From assembly GCA_902791865.1 (NCBI GenBank), contig CADAXK010000003.1, positions 62,001 to 126,000 of the forward strand: DNA of 64,000 nucleotides, read 5' to 3'. Below, piece after piece: positions 8,401 to 17,963 of the stretch. The notes beneath the pieces were generated by a model. The model ran no database searches, was not told the origin of the DNA, and saw only the letters and a program-made list of their open reading frames with translations. The DNA comes from an uncultured Bacteroidia bacterium. Lineage in GTDB: Bacteria > Bacteroidota > Bacteroidia > Bacteroidales > ML635J-15. Within the stretch, counting starts at the first letter, position 1; every line of letters begins with the position of its first letter. Made by a program: the position numbers and the translations under genes.

Positions 8401-8415
8401 CTTTGCAATTTTGCG

Positions 8416-8423
8416 CAAAATTA
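8416..8423 (-). promoter_or_regulatory. -7 element for DAHP synthase gene
   Basis: TAATTTTG on the minus strand matches TAnnTTTG and predicts a leader of about 9 nt before the ATG at 8400. Confidence 0.5.
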
Positions 8424-8547
8424 ATTTAAATTCCGAATACTTTATTCATGTTTTCTTCGTTAATAACAATGTGATATATGAATTTATGTGTAATGCGGCT
8501 GTTTCAAATAAAAGTATTAACTTTACGGCTCAATTTTTAGTATTGTC

Positions 8548-9213
8548 ATGAAGAAGTTTTTCAATTTTATATTTAGCAAAGCTTTCTGGTTTAACATATT
8601 GGGAATCATATTGTTATTTGTGCTCGCTGTATTGATACTTATGCTTAGTCTGAAGTCGTGTACCCGACATGGCGAGGCTGTTACTGTGCCTACTGTGGTC
8701 GGTATGGACGCGAATGAGGCCATTGCAATGCTCGAGGAAGAAGGCTTCAACTATGAAGTGGTCGACACCTTGTTCATCGATTCGTTGCCCAAGGGTGTGG
8801 TTGTTGAGCAGAATCCAGCAAAGGAATCGCTTGTAAAGCATGGTCGTACGGTTTATATGAAAGTTAATACCGTCAACGAAATTATGGTCAAGATGCCATC
8901 GTTTGTTGGTGAGCAGTATAAGACTTTGTCTGTCAGACTGAAACATTCAAAATTGAAGATGGGCAGTGTGAAGTGGCAGAAGGATGGCGAAGTTGTCAAT
9001 ATTGTTTTGAAACAAATGTACAATGGTCGCTCTATAGACCCTGGAACCGAGATAAAGCAAGGTTCGCGCATCGATTTTGTTGTTGCAGGACGTGACCCCA
9101 ATTCGCAGGAAGAGGATGAAGATGAGGAGGAAGAAGTTTCAACTCTCGAAGAGATGAACAAATTGGAGGAAGCAGCAGCTTCAAAATCTAATGGAACTAA
9201 TTCTGATGAATAA
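8548..9213 (+). CDS. membrane-anchored PASTA-domain protein
   Basis: A 221-residue protein with a short cytosolic N-terminus, one membrane helix (about residues 12-36) and PASTA-type repeats facing the periplasm (VTVPTVVGMDANEAIAMLEEEGF..., then a second starting VKMPSFVGEQYKTL). The last 40 residues are a low-complexity acidic tail (EEDEDEEEE). PASTA domains bind peptidoglycan fragments and usually sit on Ser/Thr kinases or PBPs; no kinase or transpeptidase domain is present, as is usual for this stand-alone family in Bacteroidetes. It heads an operon with the T9SS cargo and rluD genes. Confidence 0.85.
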   Translation: MKKFFNFIFSKAFWFNILGIILLFVLAVLILMLSLKSCTRHGEAVTVPTVVGMDANEAIAMLEEEGFNYEVVDTLFIDSLPKGVVVEQNPAKESLVKHGRTVYMKVNTVNEIMVKMPSFVGEQYKTLSVRLKHSKLKMGSVKWQKDGEVVNIVLKQMYNGRSIDPGTEIKQGSRIDFVVAGRDPNSQEEDEDEEEEVSTLEEMNKLEEAAASKSNGTNSDE

Positions 9214-9228
9214 TCTAAAGTGCTTTCT

Positions 9229-11118
9229 ATGAAAAGGTTAGTTTTAGCATTCTTTTTTGTCGTATGTGCGATTGGCGTTTTTTCGCAGGAAGTTATTATC
9301 GATTGTGGAAATCCGGCACTTAGCGACTACAGTGCAAGGTATTTCGAGAAATATGGCGACAAGGTGGCAACATCAGATACTCTTGAGTTGCCTTTCTTTG
9401 ATGATTTTTCTTCATCGTACATATATCCCGATTCTTCGAAATGGTCTGATAATTATGCATATATCAATAATTCGTGTGGCAAGAATCCTATTTCGATAGG
9501 TGTGGCTACTCTCGATGCTCTCGACCAATATGGACGAATTTATGCATCGCTTCCAATAGGAATGTCGGATGTGGCCGACTATTTGACATCCAAGCCTATA
9601 AATCTCCAGCGCAGTGCTTCCGATTCGATATACCTGAGTTTCTTCTACCAGTGTGGTGGCTATGGCAATATGCCCGAATATCGCGATTCGCTTGTGTTGC
9701 AGTTTTATTCTGTTGACGATGATGAATGGCGTAGCGTCTGGAGGGTTGCAGGTGGCGAATTGATGAGCGATTTCCAGCAGGTACTTGTGCCGATTGTCGA
9801 TTCGGTGTGGCTGAAAAAAGGATTCCGTTTCCGTTTCCTCAACTATGTGAGCATTAGTTCAAACTATGAGCCGAGCTGGCAGAGCAATGTTGACCAGTGG
9901 AATCTCGACTTCATTATTCTCGATACAAACCGCAGCTACGTTGACACCATTATCGAGGATGTGACAATGATAAAGAATGTTGGTCCGTTCCTGAAAGACT
10001 ACATTACTGTTCCTTGGAAACATTTCTTGCACAAGGGGCGTGAGGCTGTTTACGATTCAATAACATTTTCGTATGCCAATTTGCAGGATGCTACCCACAA
10101 TATCAATCGTCAGTACGATGTGTACAATGCCGATGAAACCACTTCGTTGATACCTGTTCAGGCATACTTCGACTACCATTGTGGCGACGACAGCGAAAAC
10201 ATCAATGCTAATGAGGAAATTTCGTATACCAAGAAATTCTGCTATTTCTTTAACGAGAATAGCTATCAGGCTGATGACTCTGCAAAATTCATCATTAGGG
10301 CAAACATAAAGACCGATGTCGCGCAGGCTCGTGAATATTACCGTTGGAACGATACTGTCAGGTACTATCAGAATTTCAAGAACTACTATGCTTACGATGA
10401 TGGTTCTGCTGAAAAGGGTTATGGATTGACGGGGCAGGGAACAGCCAATGCAAGCCTTGCATACAAGTTCAATACATATATGACCGACACGCTATACGGC
10501 GTTTACATTTATTTCAATCGCACGCAAGGCGACGGCAATGTTAAGTATTTCTATCTAACCGTCTGGGAAGATAATAATGGAATACCAGGTGATACGATTG
10601 TAAGCAGGTTGGGTGTAAGACCATTGTTCTCGAATAGAATTAACGGGTATGTATATTATCCGCTTGATACTGCGATTGTTGTCAGTGGTACTTTTTATGT
10701 GGGCTGGATAAAGACGACAAACGATATGCTCAATTGTGGTCTCGACATGGAAAACGATGCTCACGACAAGATTTTCTACAATGTTTCGGGGTCTTGGGCA
10801 AACTCGATAATTTCGGGTGCGCTGATGATTCGTCCAGTGTTCGGCTACGAACTAATGCAGGATGCTGCAGATGTTCCAATACGGCGCGTTTCGACTTCGT
10901 GCAGCGTTTTCCCAAATCCGGCATCGGATGAGATAAACATAGATGTCAATGCTGATTTTAGCGGTGTGATGATATATGATAGTCTTGGCCGTCTGGTAAT
11001 GCAGTCGGGTAACGAAAGTGTGATAAATGTTTCTGCTTTGCCCGATGGTACTTACTTTGTGAAACCTTATTCCGAAAGCAAGGTTTTTGAAACCGTCAAG
11101 GTTCTAATAATGCGATAG
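9229..11118 (+). CDS. T9SS cargo protein with type A sorting domain
   Basis: A 630-residue secreted protein. It has a signal peptide (MKRLVLAFFFVVCAIGVFSQ), a long beta-rich central region without a recognised catalytic motif, and a C-terminal domain of about 75 residues with the type A T9SS pattern (VFPNPASDEINI..., YDSLGRLV, LPDGTYFVK, VKVLIMR). It is therefore exported by Sec, passed through the type IX system and probably left on the cell surface. The start is the ATG at 9229; an in-frame GTG nine bases earlier is less likely. It lies 15 bases after the PASTA gene and 5 before rluD. Confidence 0.85.
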   Translation: MKRLVLAFFFVVCAIGVFSQEVIIDCGNPALSDYSARYFEKYGDKVATSDTLELPFFDDFSSSYIYPDSSKWSDNYAYINNSCGKNPISIGVATLDALDQYGRIYASLPIGMSDVADYLTSKPINLQRSASDSIYLSFFYQCGGYGNMPEYRDSLVLQFYSVDDDEWRSVWRVAGGELMSDFQQVLVPIVDSVWLKKGFRFRFLNYVSISSNYEPSWQSNVDQWNLDFIILDTNRSYVDTIIEDVTMIKNVGPFLKDYITVPWKHFLHKGREAVYDSITFSYANLQDATHNINRQYDVYNADETTSLIPVQAYFDYHCGDDSENINANEEISYTKKFCYFFNENSYQADDSAKFIIRANIKTDVAQAREYYRWNDTVRYYQNFKNYYAYDDGSAEKGYGLTGQGTANASLAYKFNTYMTDTLYGVYIYFNRTQGDGNVKYFYLTVWEDNNGIPGDTIVSRLGVRPLFSNRINGYVYYPLDTAIVVSGTFYVGWIKTTNDMLNCGLDMENDAHDKIFYNVSGSWANSIISGALMIRPVFGYELMQDAADVPIRRVSTSCSVFPNPASDEINIDVNADFSGVMIYDSLGRLVMQSGNESVINVSALPDGTYFVKPYSESKVFETVKVLIMR

Positions 11119-11123
11119 CACTT

Positions 11124-12212
11124 ATGGATAAAGATTTTGAAGAATTTGAGGAATACGAGGATGATGGCCTCGAACTAGACGATGACTTGGATCTCTCCGA
11201 ATCGGGTGACGAAAAATACGAGCATAAGCATTTGGTAGTTGAAGCAGGGCAGAAGTCGATGCGAATCGACAAATACTTGTCTATTCGTCTGCCCAGTACC
11301 TCGCGCAATAGAATACAGTCGGCTGCCGAAGGTGGTTGCGTGTATGTTAACGGCAAGCCGGTCCGTAGCAGCTACAAGATTAAGCCCAACGATGACATTA
11401 GCATAATGCTTTCGTTTCCCAAGCGTGAAACTGGCATTGTTCCGCAGGACATTCCTCTTGATGTGGTATACGAGGACGATGACCTAATTGTTGTGAATAA
11501 GCCAGCCGGATTGGTTGTGCATCCTAGTTTTGGTCATTATGATGGCACTTTGGTAAATGCGTTGGCATATCGTTTCAAGGATTTGCCAATGTTCAATGCC
11601 GACACTTTCCGTCCGGGACTTGTGCATCGCATCGACATGAATACATCGGGACTGCTTGTTGTGGCAAAGTCGGAAGTTGCACGCGAAGGACTTGCGAGCC
11701 AGTTCTTCTATCACACCTGCAAGAGAGCCTACAATGCTCTCGTTTGGGGTAATATGCCCGAAGAAGAAGGAACAATTGTCGGCAATGTGGGGCGCAACCT
11801 CAAGAACCGCAAGATTATGGATGTCTTCCCCGATGGCGATTACGGTAAGGAAGCCATAACGCACTGGCGTGTACTCGAAAGGCTTGGCTATGTGAATCTT
11901 GTTGAATGTCGCCTCGAGACTGGCAGAACACATCAGATTAGGGTTCATTTTAAGCATATAGGACATCCTTTGTTCAACGACTGGGAATATGGTGGAGACC
12001 AGATTCTTAAAGGAACAACCTTTACCAAGTACAAGCAGTTTGTAGAGAATTGCTTCAAGATTCTTCCGCGTCAGGCATTGCATGCCAAGTCGCTTGGATT
12101 CATACATCCCGTTACGAAAAAGGAACTGTATTTTGAATCGGAATTACCCGAAGATATGACAAAGTGTATCGAAAAGTGGCGCAACTATGTGGCAGGTAGG
12201 GAGACGGAATGA
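11124..12212 (+). CDS. rluD: 23S rRNA pseudouridine synthase RluD family
   Basis: A 362-residue cytosolic enzyme. An acidic N-terminal tail of about 35 residues precedes an S4 RNA-binding domain (MRIDKYLSIRLP...SRNRIQSAAEGGCVYVNGKPV) and the RluA-type catalytic domain with the motif HRIDMNTSGLLV, whose Asp is the nucleophile. The family converts uridines of helix 69 of 23S rRNA. It follows the T9SS cargo gene by five bases, so all three genes from 8548 probably share one transcript. The exact target site is inferred from the family only. Confidence 0.88.
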   Translation: MDKDFEEFEEYEDDGLELDDDLDLSESGDEKYEHKHLVVEAGQKSMRIDKYLSIRLPSTSRNRIQSAAEGGCVYVNGKPVRSSYKIKPNDDISIMLSFPKRETGIVPQDIPLDVVYEDDDLIVVNKPAGLVVHPSFGHYDGTLVNALAYRFKDLPMFNADTFRPGLVHRIDMNTSGLLVVAKSEVAREGLASQFFYHTCKRAYNALVWGNMPEEEGTIVGNVGRNLKNRKIMDVFPDGDYGKEAITHWRVLERLGYVNLVECRLETGRTHQIRVHFKHIGHPLFNDWEYGGDQILKGTTFTKYKQFVENCFKILPRQALHAKSLGFIHPVTKKELYFESELPEDMTKCIEKWRNYVAGRETE

Positions 12213-12286
12213 TTGGCACAATGGATTTAAAATTTCGTTATGCTACAATATAATTTTTGTTTAAATTTGCGAAAAATTTTAAAGCT

Positions 12287-12574
12287 ATGGCAAGTAGAAA
12301 AGTATTAAAGAGAGACATTGATTACATGACAAGCGAACTTTTGTCGGATTGCGTATTGTATGTTGACTTGTATCCAGCACAGCCGACAGAGCCTGTTACC
12401 GAAATCATCAATGGTGTATTGCTTAAGAAGCAGGAAGTATTTTCAAAGATTAACACTCCAACCTCGAAGATGGACAAGAAAGCAGTAAAGGAAAACTACA
12501 AGGGTTATATTTCCGAAATGCTTACCACCGTCAACGAAGGCTACGAAAAATTAAGCAAGTTGCCGCGCAAGTAA
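12287..12574 (+). CDS. small conserved-looking protein, function unknown
   Basis: A 95-residue soluble, mostly helical protein (MASRKVLKRDIDYMTSELLSDC...). No signal peptide, cysteine cluster or known motif. The ATG at 12287 is preferred over an in-frame TTG at 12257. Its stop overlaps the next start (TAATG), so it is translationally coupled to the metallopeptidase gene and may act with it. Confidence 0.65.
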   Translation: MASRKVLKRDIDYMTSELLSDCVLYVDLYPAQPTEPVTEIINGVLLKKQEVFSKINTPTSKMDKKAVKENYKGYISEMLTTVNEGYEKLSKLPRK

Positions 12575-13314
12575 TGCAGCGGATTATAAGTGTCGAAGGT
12601 GTCGGCGATGTTGTTGTGTCGAAGCGGCACAATTGCGTTCAGATCCGTTTGACTGTACATCCCGAAAAGGGCTTGCAAATGTCAATACCTTTCAGGGTCA
12701 GTTATGCTGACGCTGAAAGGTTTATTTTTAGCCATCGCGAATGGATTGCCGAAACCATGAAGGCGCAGCAACTGAAAGGTGCAAGGCGCAAATTTACACC
12801 GCAGTCGCATTTTACCTGCCGTAGTACAACGCTCAGGTTCGAATCTACTGGCAATCAGAAGAAAATCCTTTATGCCAAAGTCAACAACTATGTTGTGACG
12901 GTTTTCTATAATCCTGAACTCGTAGATTTTGATCTTGATACGGTGCAGAATTTCATAAAGAAGGTGCTTTTGGCATCTATGCGCAAGGAGGCCGAATCAA
13001 TTCTTTTTCCTCGAGTAGATGAGATTTCGCAAAGGACGGGATTGAAATTCCGCAAGGTTTCGATAGGTACGGCGCATACGCGTTGGGGGACATGCAGTTC
13101 GCGAGACGAAATAATTTTGTCGTGCCGGATGCTTCTGCTTCCAGATTATCTCATTGATTTCATTATACTCCACGAGCTTTGCCATATTGCCCACAAGAAC
13201 CACGGTGCAAAGTTCCATGCCCTTCTCGACAAATTGTCGGGCGGAATGGAGGATAAATACGACAAGGATTTGAAGGCTTGGAACGGCAGAATATTGCCGG
13301 ATGCTGAGTCCTAG
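12574..13314 (+). CDS. YgjP-type zinc metallopeptidase (DUF45)
   Basis: A 246-residue cytosolic protein. The C-terminal half carries HTRWGTCSS and the zinc motif ILHELCHIAHKNHGAKFH, in which the HELCH histidines and glutamate and a later histidine fit a gluzincin. This is the YgjP/DUF45 family, related to SprT/WLM peptidases, whose substrate is not established. The start overlaps the stop of the preceding small gene. Its last bases overlap the stop of the convergent glycosyltransferase gene by four bases. Confidence 0.82.
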   Translation: MQRIISVEGVGDVVVSKRHNCVQIRLTVHPEKGLQMSIPFRVSYADAERFIFSHREWIAETMKAQQLKGARRKFTPQSHFTCRSTTLRFESTGNQKKILYAKVNNYVVTVFYNPELVDFDLDTVQNFIKKVLLASMRKEAESILFPRVDEISQRTGLKFRKVSIGTAHTRWGTCSSRDEIILSCRMLLLPDYLIDFIILHELCHIAHKNHGAKFHALLDKLSGGMEDKYDKDLKAWNGRILPDAES

Positions 13315-14063
13315 TCCTGCGGTTTCTTAAAAATCTTACTCCTGCAGATATGCATTTTATTATATAGGTATAGGAATGATGTGTGAATCACGCCAAACCC
13401 ATATTTGCAACTTCTCCTGAAATTTATAGAACTAGCCTCCTTGAAATATTTGGTAGGGCAGGTGACTTCGGCAATTTCGTATCCTGCATAGAAAATCTGC
13501 GCAAGCATCTGGTTGTCGAATACAAAATCATCGGAATTTTGGTTGTAGTTGATTGCACGAAGCACCTCCGCTGAAAATGCACGGTAGCCTGTATGATATT
13601 CCGACAATTTCTGGTGCATGAGTAGGTTCTGCGTGAATGTCAGCATTCGGTTGAACCAGTACTTGTACAATGGCATTCCGCCTTTGCGAGCTCCGCGACC
13701 AAGGATTCTCGAACCAAGCACTACTGGGTAAACATCGTTGGCTATTATGTACGACATCGACTCTATTAGTTTTGGCGTGTACTGGTAGTCGGGGTGGAGC
13801 ATGATTACTATGTCGGCACCAAGTTCAAGCGCCTTGTTGTAGCACGACTTCTGGTTTCCGCCATAACCTTTGTTCTTCTCGTGAACAATAATGTTCTTTA
13901 TGCCAAGTCGTTTGCCGACCTCCACGGTGTTGTCGCGGCTGAAGTCATCGACAAGAATCACATCATCCACAATGTCGAAAGGAATTTCGTTGTAGGTCTG
14001 TTCCAAAGTCTGCTCGGCATTATATGCCGGAAGTACAACAACTATTTTCTTATTCTTTATCAT
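13311..14063 (-). CDS. GT2 polyprenyl-phosphate sugar synthase (DPM1-like)
   Basis: A 250-residue GT-A glycosyltransferase. It starts with VVVLPAYNAEQTL, has the nucleotide-binding VDDFSRDNT and the metal-site region MLHPDYQY, and continues to YHTGYRAFS and a short basic tail. There is no C-terminal membrane pair, so it resembles the soluble dolichol/undecaprenyl-phosphate mannose synthase group that charges a lipid carrier at the cytosolic face. It overlaps by 14 bases the upstream TMTC-like gene, a likely consumer of such a lipid-linked sugar. The sugar identity cannot be read from sequence. Confidence 0.82.
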   Translation of the reverse strand: MIKNKKIVVVLPAYNAEQTLEQTYNEIPFDIVDDVILVDDFSRDNTVEVGKRLGIKNIIVHEKNKGYGGNQKSCYNKALELGADIVIMLHPDYQYTPKLIESMSYIIANDVYPVVLGSRILGRGARKGGMPLYKYWFNRMLTFTQNLLMHQKLSEYHTGYRAFSAEVLRAINYNQNSDDFVFDNQMLAQIFYAGYEIAEVTCPTKYFKEASSINFRRSCKYGFGVIHTSFLYLYNKMHICRSKIFKKPQD

Positions 14064-16269
14064 TTTCCGCTTTTTTCTGTTTTAAACTTTCGCCCTTGGC
14101 AATGTATTCTTGACCTTTTTGTGTGTCACCAAGGTTCATGTATGTGTAACCGAGGTTGGTGTACGACAAATCGTCATCTGGATCAAGTTCTATTGCTTTT
14201 TCAAGTACAGGAATTGACTTCGCGTAGTTGCCCGAGATTCCGTATGCTACACCCAAGTCCTTGTAGTATGCAGCAGTCTTTTCAAAGTTGCAAGTTTCTG
14301 CTTTTTCGAAACATTGCAACGATGCTTCAATATTTCCAATTTCGCGACCGTAAAGTACACCTAGTACATGGTAGGCTTCGCCACAGTCGGGCTTTACTTT
14401 TATCAATTCTCCAATCACATTCAGCAATTCGGGGACTGTTGATGTTGTGAGCTTGTTGCGTAGCATTCCTGGTGTTTGGTTTAGCACGACTTTTATGTTT
14501 GAATTGGCAATGTCGTGGTTGGGGTATGCTTTGATTATCTTCAGGTACGAATCAAGAGCATTGGCTATGTCACCAATCTCGAAGTAGGCGTTACCGAGAA
14601 GGTTCATCGCATCGCTGTAAACTGCGCTTGAGCTATGTTTTTTGGAATTTCTTTTGCCATCGCTTGCGTAGATTTCGTTCGATTTCTTCAAGTATTTTAT
14701 AGCCTTGTTGCATAGAGCATCGTGAAGTTCCTTGTCGTTGTCCTTTACTTCCTTCGACTGTGCGCGTTCCAGTGTGCGTCCGCCAGCAGCGCAGTTGCCT
14801 TTTGCCGATTCTGATGAAATTTCTACATCGTGAGTGAAAAGTACGGTGTCGTTTTCCCAGTCGGCGTTGCGGGTTACGGTTTTCAGCGTGAACAAAAGCA
14901 ACACTATTATGCCGACAACGCCGGTTATGTATTTTGCCATTGTGATGTTTTTTAGGAGTTTTGGCAAAACTTCAGCAAAGAACCATGCTACTATTAGGCA
15001 AAATCCGATGGATGAAATGAAAACGAAACGCTCGTTCATCAGTGTGCCTACTGCAAAAAAGATATTGCAGACCGGCGCAAGCGGAATGAGGAATAACAGA
15101 ATCGAATACGAGGCGATGTCTTTCTTTTTTATCATTCCGTACACTGCGTAGATTCCCATAGCGATGTATATTGCCAGTGAAAGCAGAGCGAGACCATCTG
15201 AAAGTTCGGTCTTAGGAATCTGCCATGGGTAGTAGTCGTAGGTAAGAGGGTGGGGGAAGAATAGTAACTTAATGTACATCAACAAAGTTACGAATATCGT
15301 ACCGTACCTTTCTGAGAAGTTCATATTGATGAACGGGTCGTTCATGAGCTCCTTGGTTTGTTCCGAGTGCTCCCATCCGAGAACCATTCCGCGTACTGCC
15401 AGAAATGCTACCGATGCCAATGCAAGCGGAATCATAACCTTGCCTATTTCTTTCCATTTTGCGTTGGTAAAATAGTAGAGTGTCAGCGGAACGAGTGCGA
15501 GGAACACTATTGCATTTTCCTTTGAGAAAAGTCCGCATAGCAATGCTAGTCCCGACAATATAAGGTAGTACAATTTCTTAGTGTCGATGTACTTTATCGA
15601 CCACCATAGTGCAGCAAGCGAACCAAGTAGCGTTAGTATTTCATCGCGCCCTTTTATGTTTGCAACTACTTCGGTATGAATAGGATGGAATGCAAATAGC
15701 AGTGATGCGATAAAAGGTATTGAGAACCACCACGATTTGTCCCTGCGAGGGAAAAGCCTTACGAGAATAATGTACAGAAGCACTACAGTAAGTGCGTAAT
15801 ACATAGCGTTCATTGCGTGGTTTATGGCAGGACAGCCCTGTCCGACCAGTATGCCGTTTTCATCGTGAAAATCCTTGCCGAAAAGTTCTATTTCGATGGC
15901 AAATGTCGCAAGCGACAGCGGACGGTAACGACCACCAGCAAGTAATTTTTTCTCCTTTACGATTTGTTCAACTGTGTGCGTGCTGTCGTTGAAAACCCAG
16001 AAGCCCGTGAATGTGTCGTACTTGAAGATGTCGCCAATTCCCGAAACACCGTCCTGTGTGAACGAATTGCGGATTAGCACCATTGAATCGTCAAGGGCGT
16101 AGTCGTTGCGCAAGGCGTTGATGTACAATGCCAGCGATACCACAGCGAGAATTATTATCGGTATTATTCCAGCCTTTGCCTTTGGCATTTCAGACATAGG
16201 TGTTGCGGAAGTGGCAATGTTTTTTGCTTTATTATTATCGTTTTTCCCTTTGTATTTCGGTTTAGACAT
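14050..16269 (-). CDS. TMTC-like GT-C membrane glycosyltransferase with TPRs
   Basis: A 739-residue protein. A polar N-terminus of about 30 residues leads into 10 or so membrane helices; early loops hold the acidic pair YALDDS and the stretch FHPIHTEVVANIKGRDE, typical of TMTC/PMT-like O-mannosyltransferases. From about residue 510 the protein is a TPR array (Y.DAMNLLGNAYFEIGDIANALDSY..., PDDDLSYTNLGYTYMNLGD), as in eukaryotic TMTC proteins. It probably transfers a sugar from a polyprenyl-phosphate donor to exported proteins. Its partner would be the overlapping DPM1-like enzyme. Protein O-glycosylation is known in Bacteroidetes, but that this pair does it is an inference. Confidence 0.78.
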   Translation of the reverse strand: MSKPKYKGKNDNNKAKNIATSATPMSEMPKAKAGIIPIIILAVVSLALYINALRNDYALDDSMVLIRNSFTQDGVSGIGDIFKYDTFTGFWVFNDSTHTVEQIVKEKKLLAGGRYRPLSLATFAIEIELFGKDFHDENGILVGQGCPAINHAMNAMYYALTVVLLYIILVRLFPRRDKSWWFSIPFIASLLFAFHPIHTEVVANIKGRDEILTLLGSLAALWWSIKYIDTKKLYYLILSGLALLCGLFSKENAIVFLALVPLTLYYFTNAKWKEIGKVMIPLALASVAFLAVRGMVLGWEHSEQTKELMNDPFINMNFSERYGTIFVTLLMYIKLLFFPHPLTYDYYPWQIPKTELSDGLALLSLAIYIAMGIYAVYGMIKKKDIASYSILLFLIPLAPVCNIFFAVGTLMNERFVFISSIGFCLIVAWFFAEVLPKLLKNITMAKYITGVVGIIVLLLFTLKTVTRNADWENDTVLFTHDVEISSESAKGNCAAGGRTLERAQSKEVKDNDKELHDALCNKAIKYLKKSNEIYASDGKRNSKKHSSSAVYSDAMNLLGNAYFEIGDIANALDSYLKIIKAYPNHDIANSNIKVVLNQTPGMLRNKLTTSTVPELLNVIGELIKVKPDCGEAYHVLGVLYGREIGNIEASLQCFEKAETCNFEKTAAYYKDLGVAYGISGNYAKSIPVLEKAIELDPDDDLSYTNLGYTYMNLGDTQKGQEYIAKGESLKQKKAENDKE

Positions 16270-16294
16270 ATTCTATATTTATGATATTTAGGTG

Positions 16295-16302
16295 CAAAGG
16301 TA
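16295..16302 (-). promoter_or_regulatory. -7 element for the TMTC-like gene
   Basis: TACCTTTG on the minus strand, 26 bases before the ATG. Confidence 0.5.
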
Positions 16303-16377
16303 CAATTTTTTTTTGTTTGGCGATTTGTTGAATTGATAATGAACAATTGACAATTAATAATTGATAATTAACAATTG

Positions 16378-16424
16378 GCTGCGCCGAGCTAAAGGTTAGC
16401 TTCGCTGAGCGGAAGGTTGATAAT
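16378..16424. repeat. GAGCTAAAGGTT repeat pair
   Basis: GAGCTAAAGGTTAGCTTCGC (16386) is followed by GAGCGGAAGGTTGATAAT (16407), the same family as 7245-7315. The flanks are AT-rich ttgataat/acaattg words. Confidence 0.65.
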
Positions 16425-16468
16425 GGATAATCATCACCATAGTTGTCATAACCTTTTCCACCTTTGAA

Positions 16469-17929
16469 TCATTGGGCGGCTAGGCATTCTTCTTCCTCTT
16501 TTGTCCTTCTAAATATTTTATATCCTACAAATGCCACTGCTATTGACATCAGAGGAGAAATGATGTTGAAGAAGCAATAGGGGAGATATTCCAAAGTGGA
16601 AACTTTCAGTACCATCGACTGTGTCATACCGCATGAATTCCATGGAACGAGCACGGAGGTTACTGTGGACGAGTCCTCGGTAGAACGGCTTAGCAGTCGT
16701 CCTTCAAAATTCTTGTCCTTGTATAACTGCTTGAAAATGTTTCCAGTCAGTACGATGCTGAGGTATTGGTCGCCGGTAGCCATATTGGAGAAAAGACCAG
16801 TAACTACCGTAGATGTTACTATTGAACGTCTGCCGCTTATGCCACGAGCCAAGGCTGTGGTGATGCTTTTCATCATGCCACCGCCAGTAAGTGCGCCACC
16901 GAATGCCGATGCGCAGAAAATGAGGAACACCGTGCTGAGCATACCTTTCATACCGCGGGTCTGTACAAGGTTGCTGAGCGTCTCGTTGCCCGTGTTGATG
17001 GCTGTGCTGTCGTAGTAGGTGAGCATTAGTCCTCGGAAACTGTTTCCTTCGCCAATCTGTGCCACTATGTCGGGTTGAGCAAAAAGCATTACTATGCCAG
17101 CAACCAGAGCCGACAAAAACAATATGACGGCAGCAGGAAGTTTCAATGCAATGATAACAGCAGTAAATAGCGGTATCAGCATTAGCCAAGGATTGATGAC
17201 AAAGGTATTTCGTAGCCCTTCGGCAAAAGATTCTGCCTGAGCTGTGCTTTCTGCCGAATGGTTAAGACTTACGATGAGGAATATTACCAATGTTATTACA
17301 AATGATGGCACTGTGGTGATAAGCATGTAGCGTATGTGCTTGAATAGTGGCACTTCGCCAACCGATGAGGCAAGCACTGTGGTGTCGGAAAGCGGAGAAA
17401 TCTTGTCGCCGAAGTATGCGCCCGAAATTATTGCACCGGCAGTCCATCCGACAGAGAACCCGTGAGCCGTACCAATTCCAAGCAGTGCAATTCCTACGGT
17501 TGCTATGGTGGTCCACGAACTGCCTGTTATCAGTGATACCAAGGCGCAGATGATGCAAGCCATGAATAGAAACAGTGAAGGCGTGAGTATCATCATTCCG
17601 TAATAAATCATTGTAGGCACTACTCCGCTTAGCATCCAGCTGCCTGATACTGCACCGATGAGGAAAAGGATTATTACAGCCGTGCCAATGGCTTTGATAT
17701 TGTCGCCTATGGCTCCACTAATGTGGTTCCATGAAACTTTGTAGCCAATCATTGCGATTGCAATAGCAACGGCAGCTGCGAATAGCAGAGCTGTTTGGCT
17801 CGCGCCATCAATGGCATCGGAACCGAATTCCTTAATTACTAGTATTTGTAATGCTACAAGCACTGCAAAGGGGATGAGGGCTATTGCCCAATGAATGTGA
17901 GGTATGGATAATTCTGTTTTATTTTTCAT
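16469..17929 (-). CDS. nhaC: Na+/H+ antiporter NhaC family
   Basis: A 486-residue polytopic membrane protein with about 11-12 hydrophobic helices. The family signatures GSSWTTIATVGIALLGIG, the helix-breaking GAYFGDKISPLSDTT and, near the end, STVTSVLVPWNSCG are all present. It exchanges Na+ for H+ across the inner membrane; some members carry malate or other dicarboxylates with Na+/H+, so the exact substrate is open. The ATG at 17929 (MKNKTEL) is chosen because the -7 element at 17949-17956 lies just upstream, excluding the longer frame from 17977. Confidence 0.86.
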   Translation of the reverse strand: MKNKTELSIPHIHWAIALIPFAVLVALQILVIKEFGSDAIDGASQTALLFAAAVAIAIAMIGYKVSWNHISGAIGDNIKAIGTAVIILFLIGAVSGSWMLSGVVPTMIYYGMMILTPSLFLFMACIICALVSLITGSSWTTIATVGIALLGIGTAHGFSVGWTAGAIISGAYFGDKISPLSDTTVLASSVGEVPLFKHIRYMLITTVPSFVITLVIFLIVSLNHSAESTAQAESFAEGLRNTFVINPWLMLIPLFTAVIIALKLPAAVILFLSALVAGIVMLFAQPDIVAQIGEGNSFRGLMLTYYDSTAINTGNETLSNLVQTRGMKGMLSTVFLIFCASAFGGALTGGGMMKSITTALARGISGRRSIVTSTVVTGLFSNMATGDQYLSIVLTGNIFKQLYKDKNFEGRLLSRSTEDSSTVTSVLVPWNSCGMTQSMVLKVSTLEYLPYCFFNIISPLMSIAVAFVGYKIFRRTKEEEECLAAQ

Positions 17930-17948
17930 TTGTAGTGTAATTATGTGA

Positions 17949-17956
17949 CAAAGATA
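17949..17956 (-). promoter_or_regulatory. -7 element for nhaC
   Basis: TATCTTTG on the minus strand, about 20 bases before the chosen ATG. It shows that nhaC is probably transcribed separately from the radical SAM operon upstream. Confidence 0.5.
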
Positions 17957-17963
17957 CAAAAAA

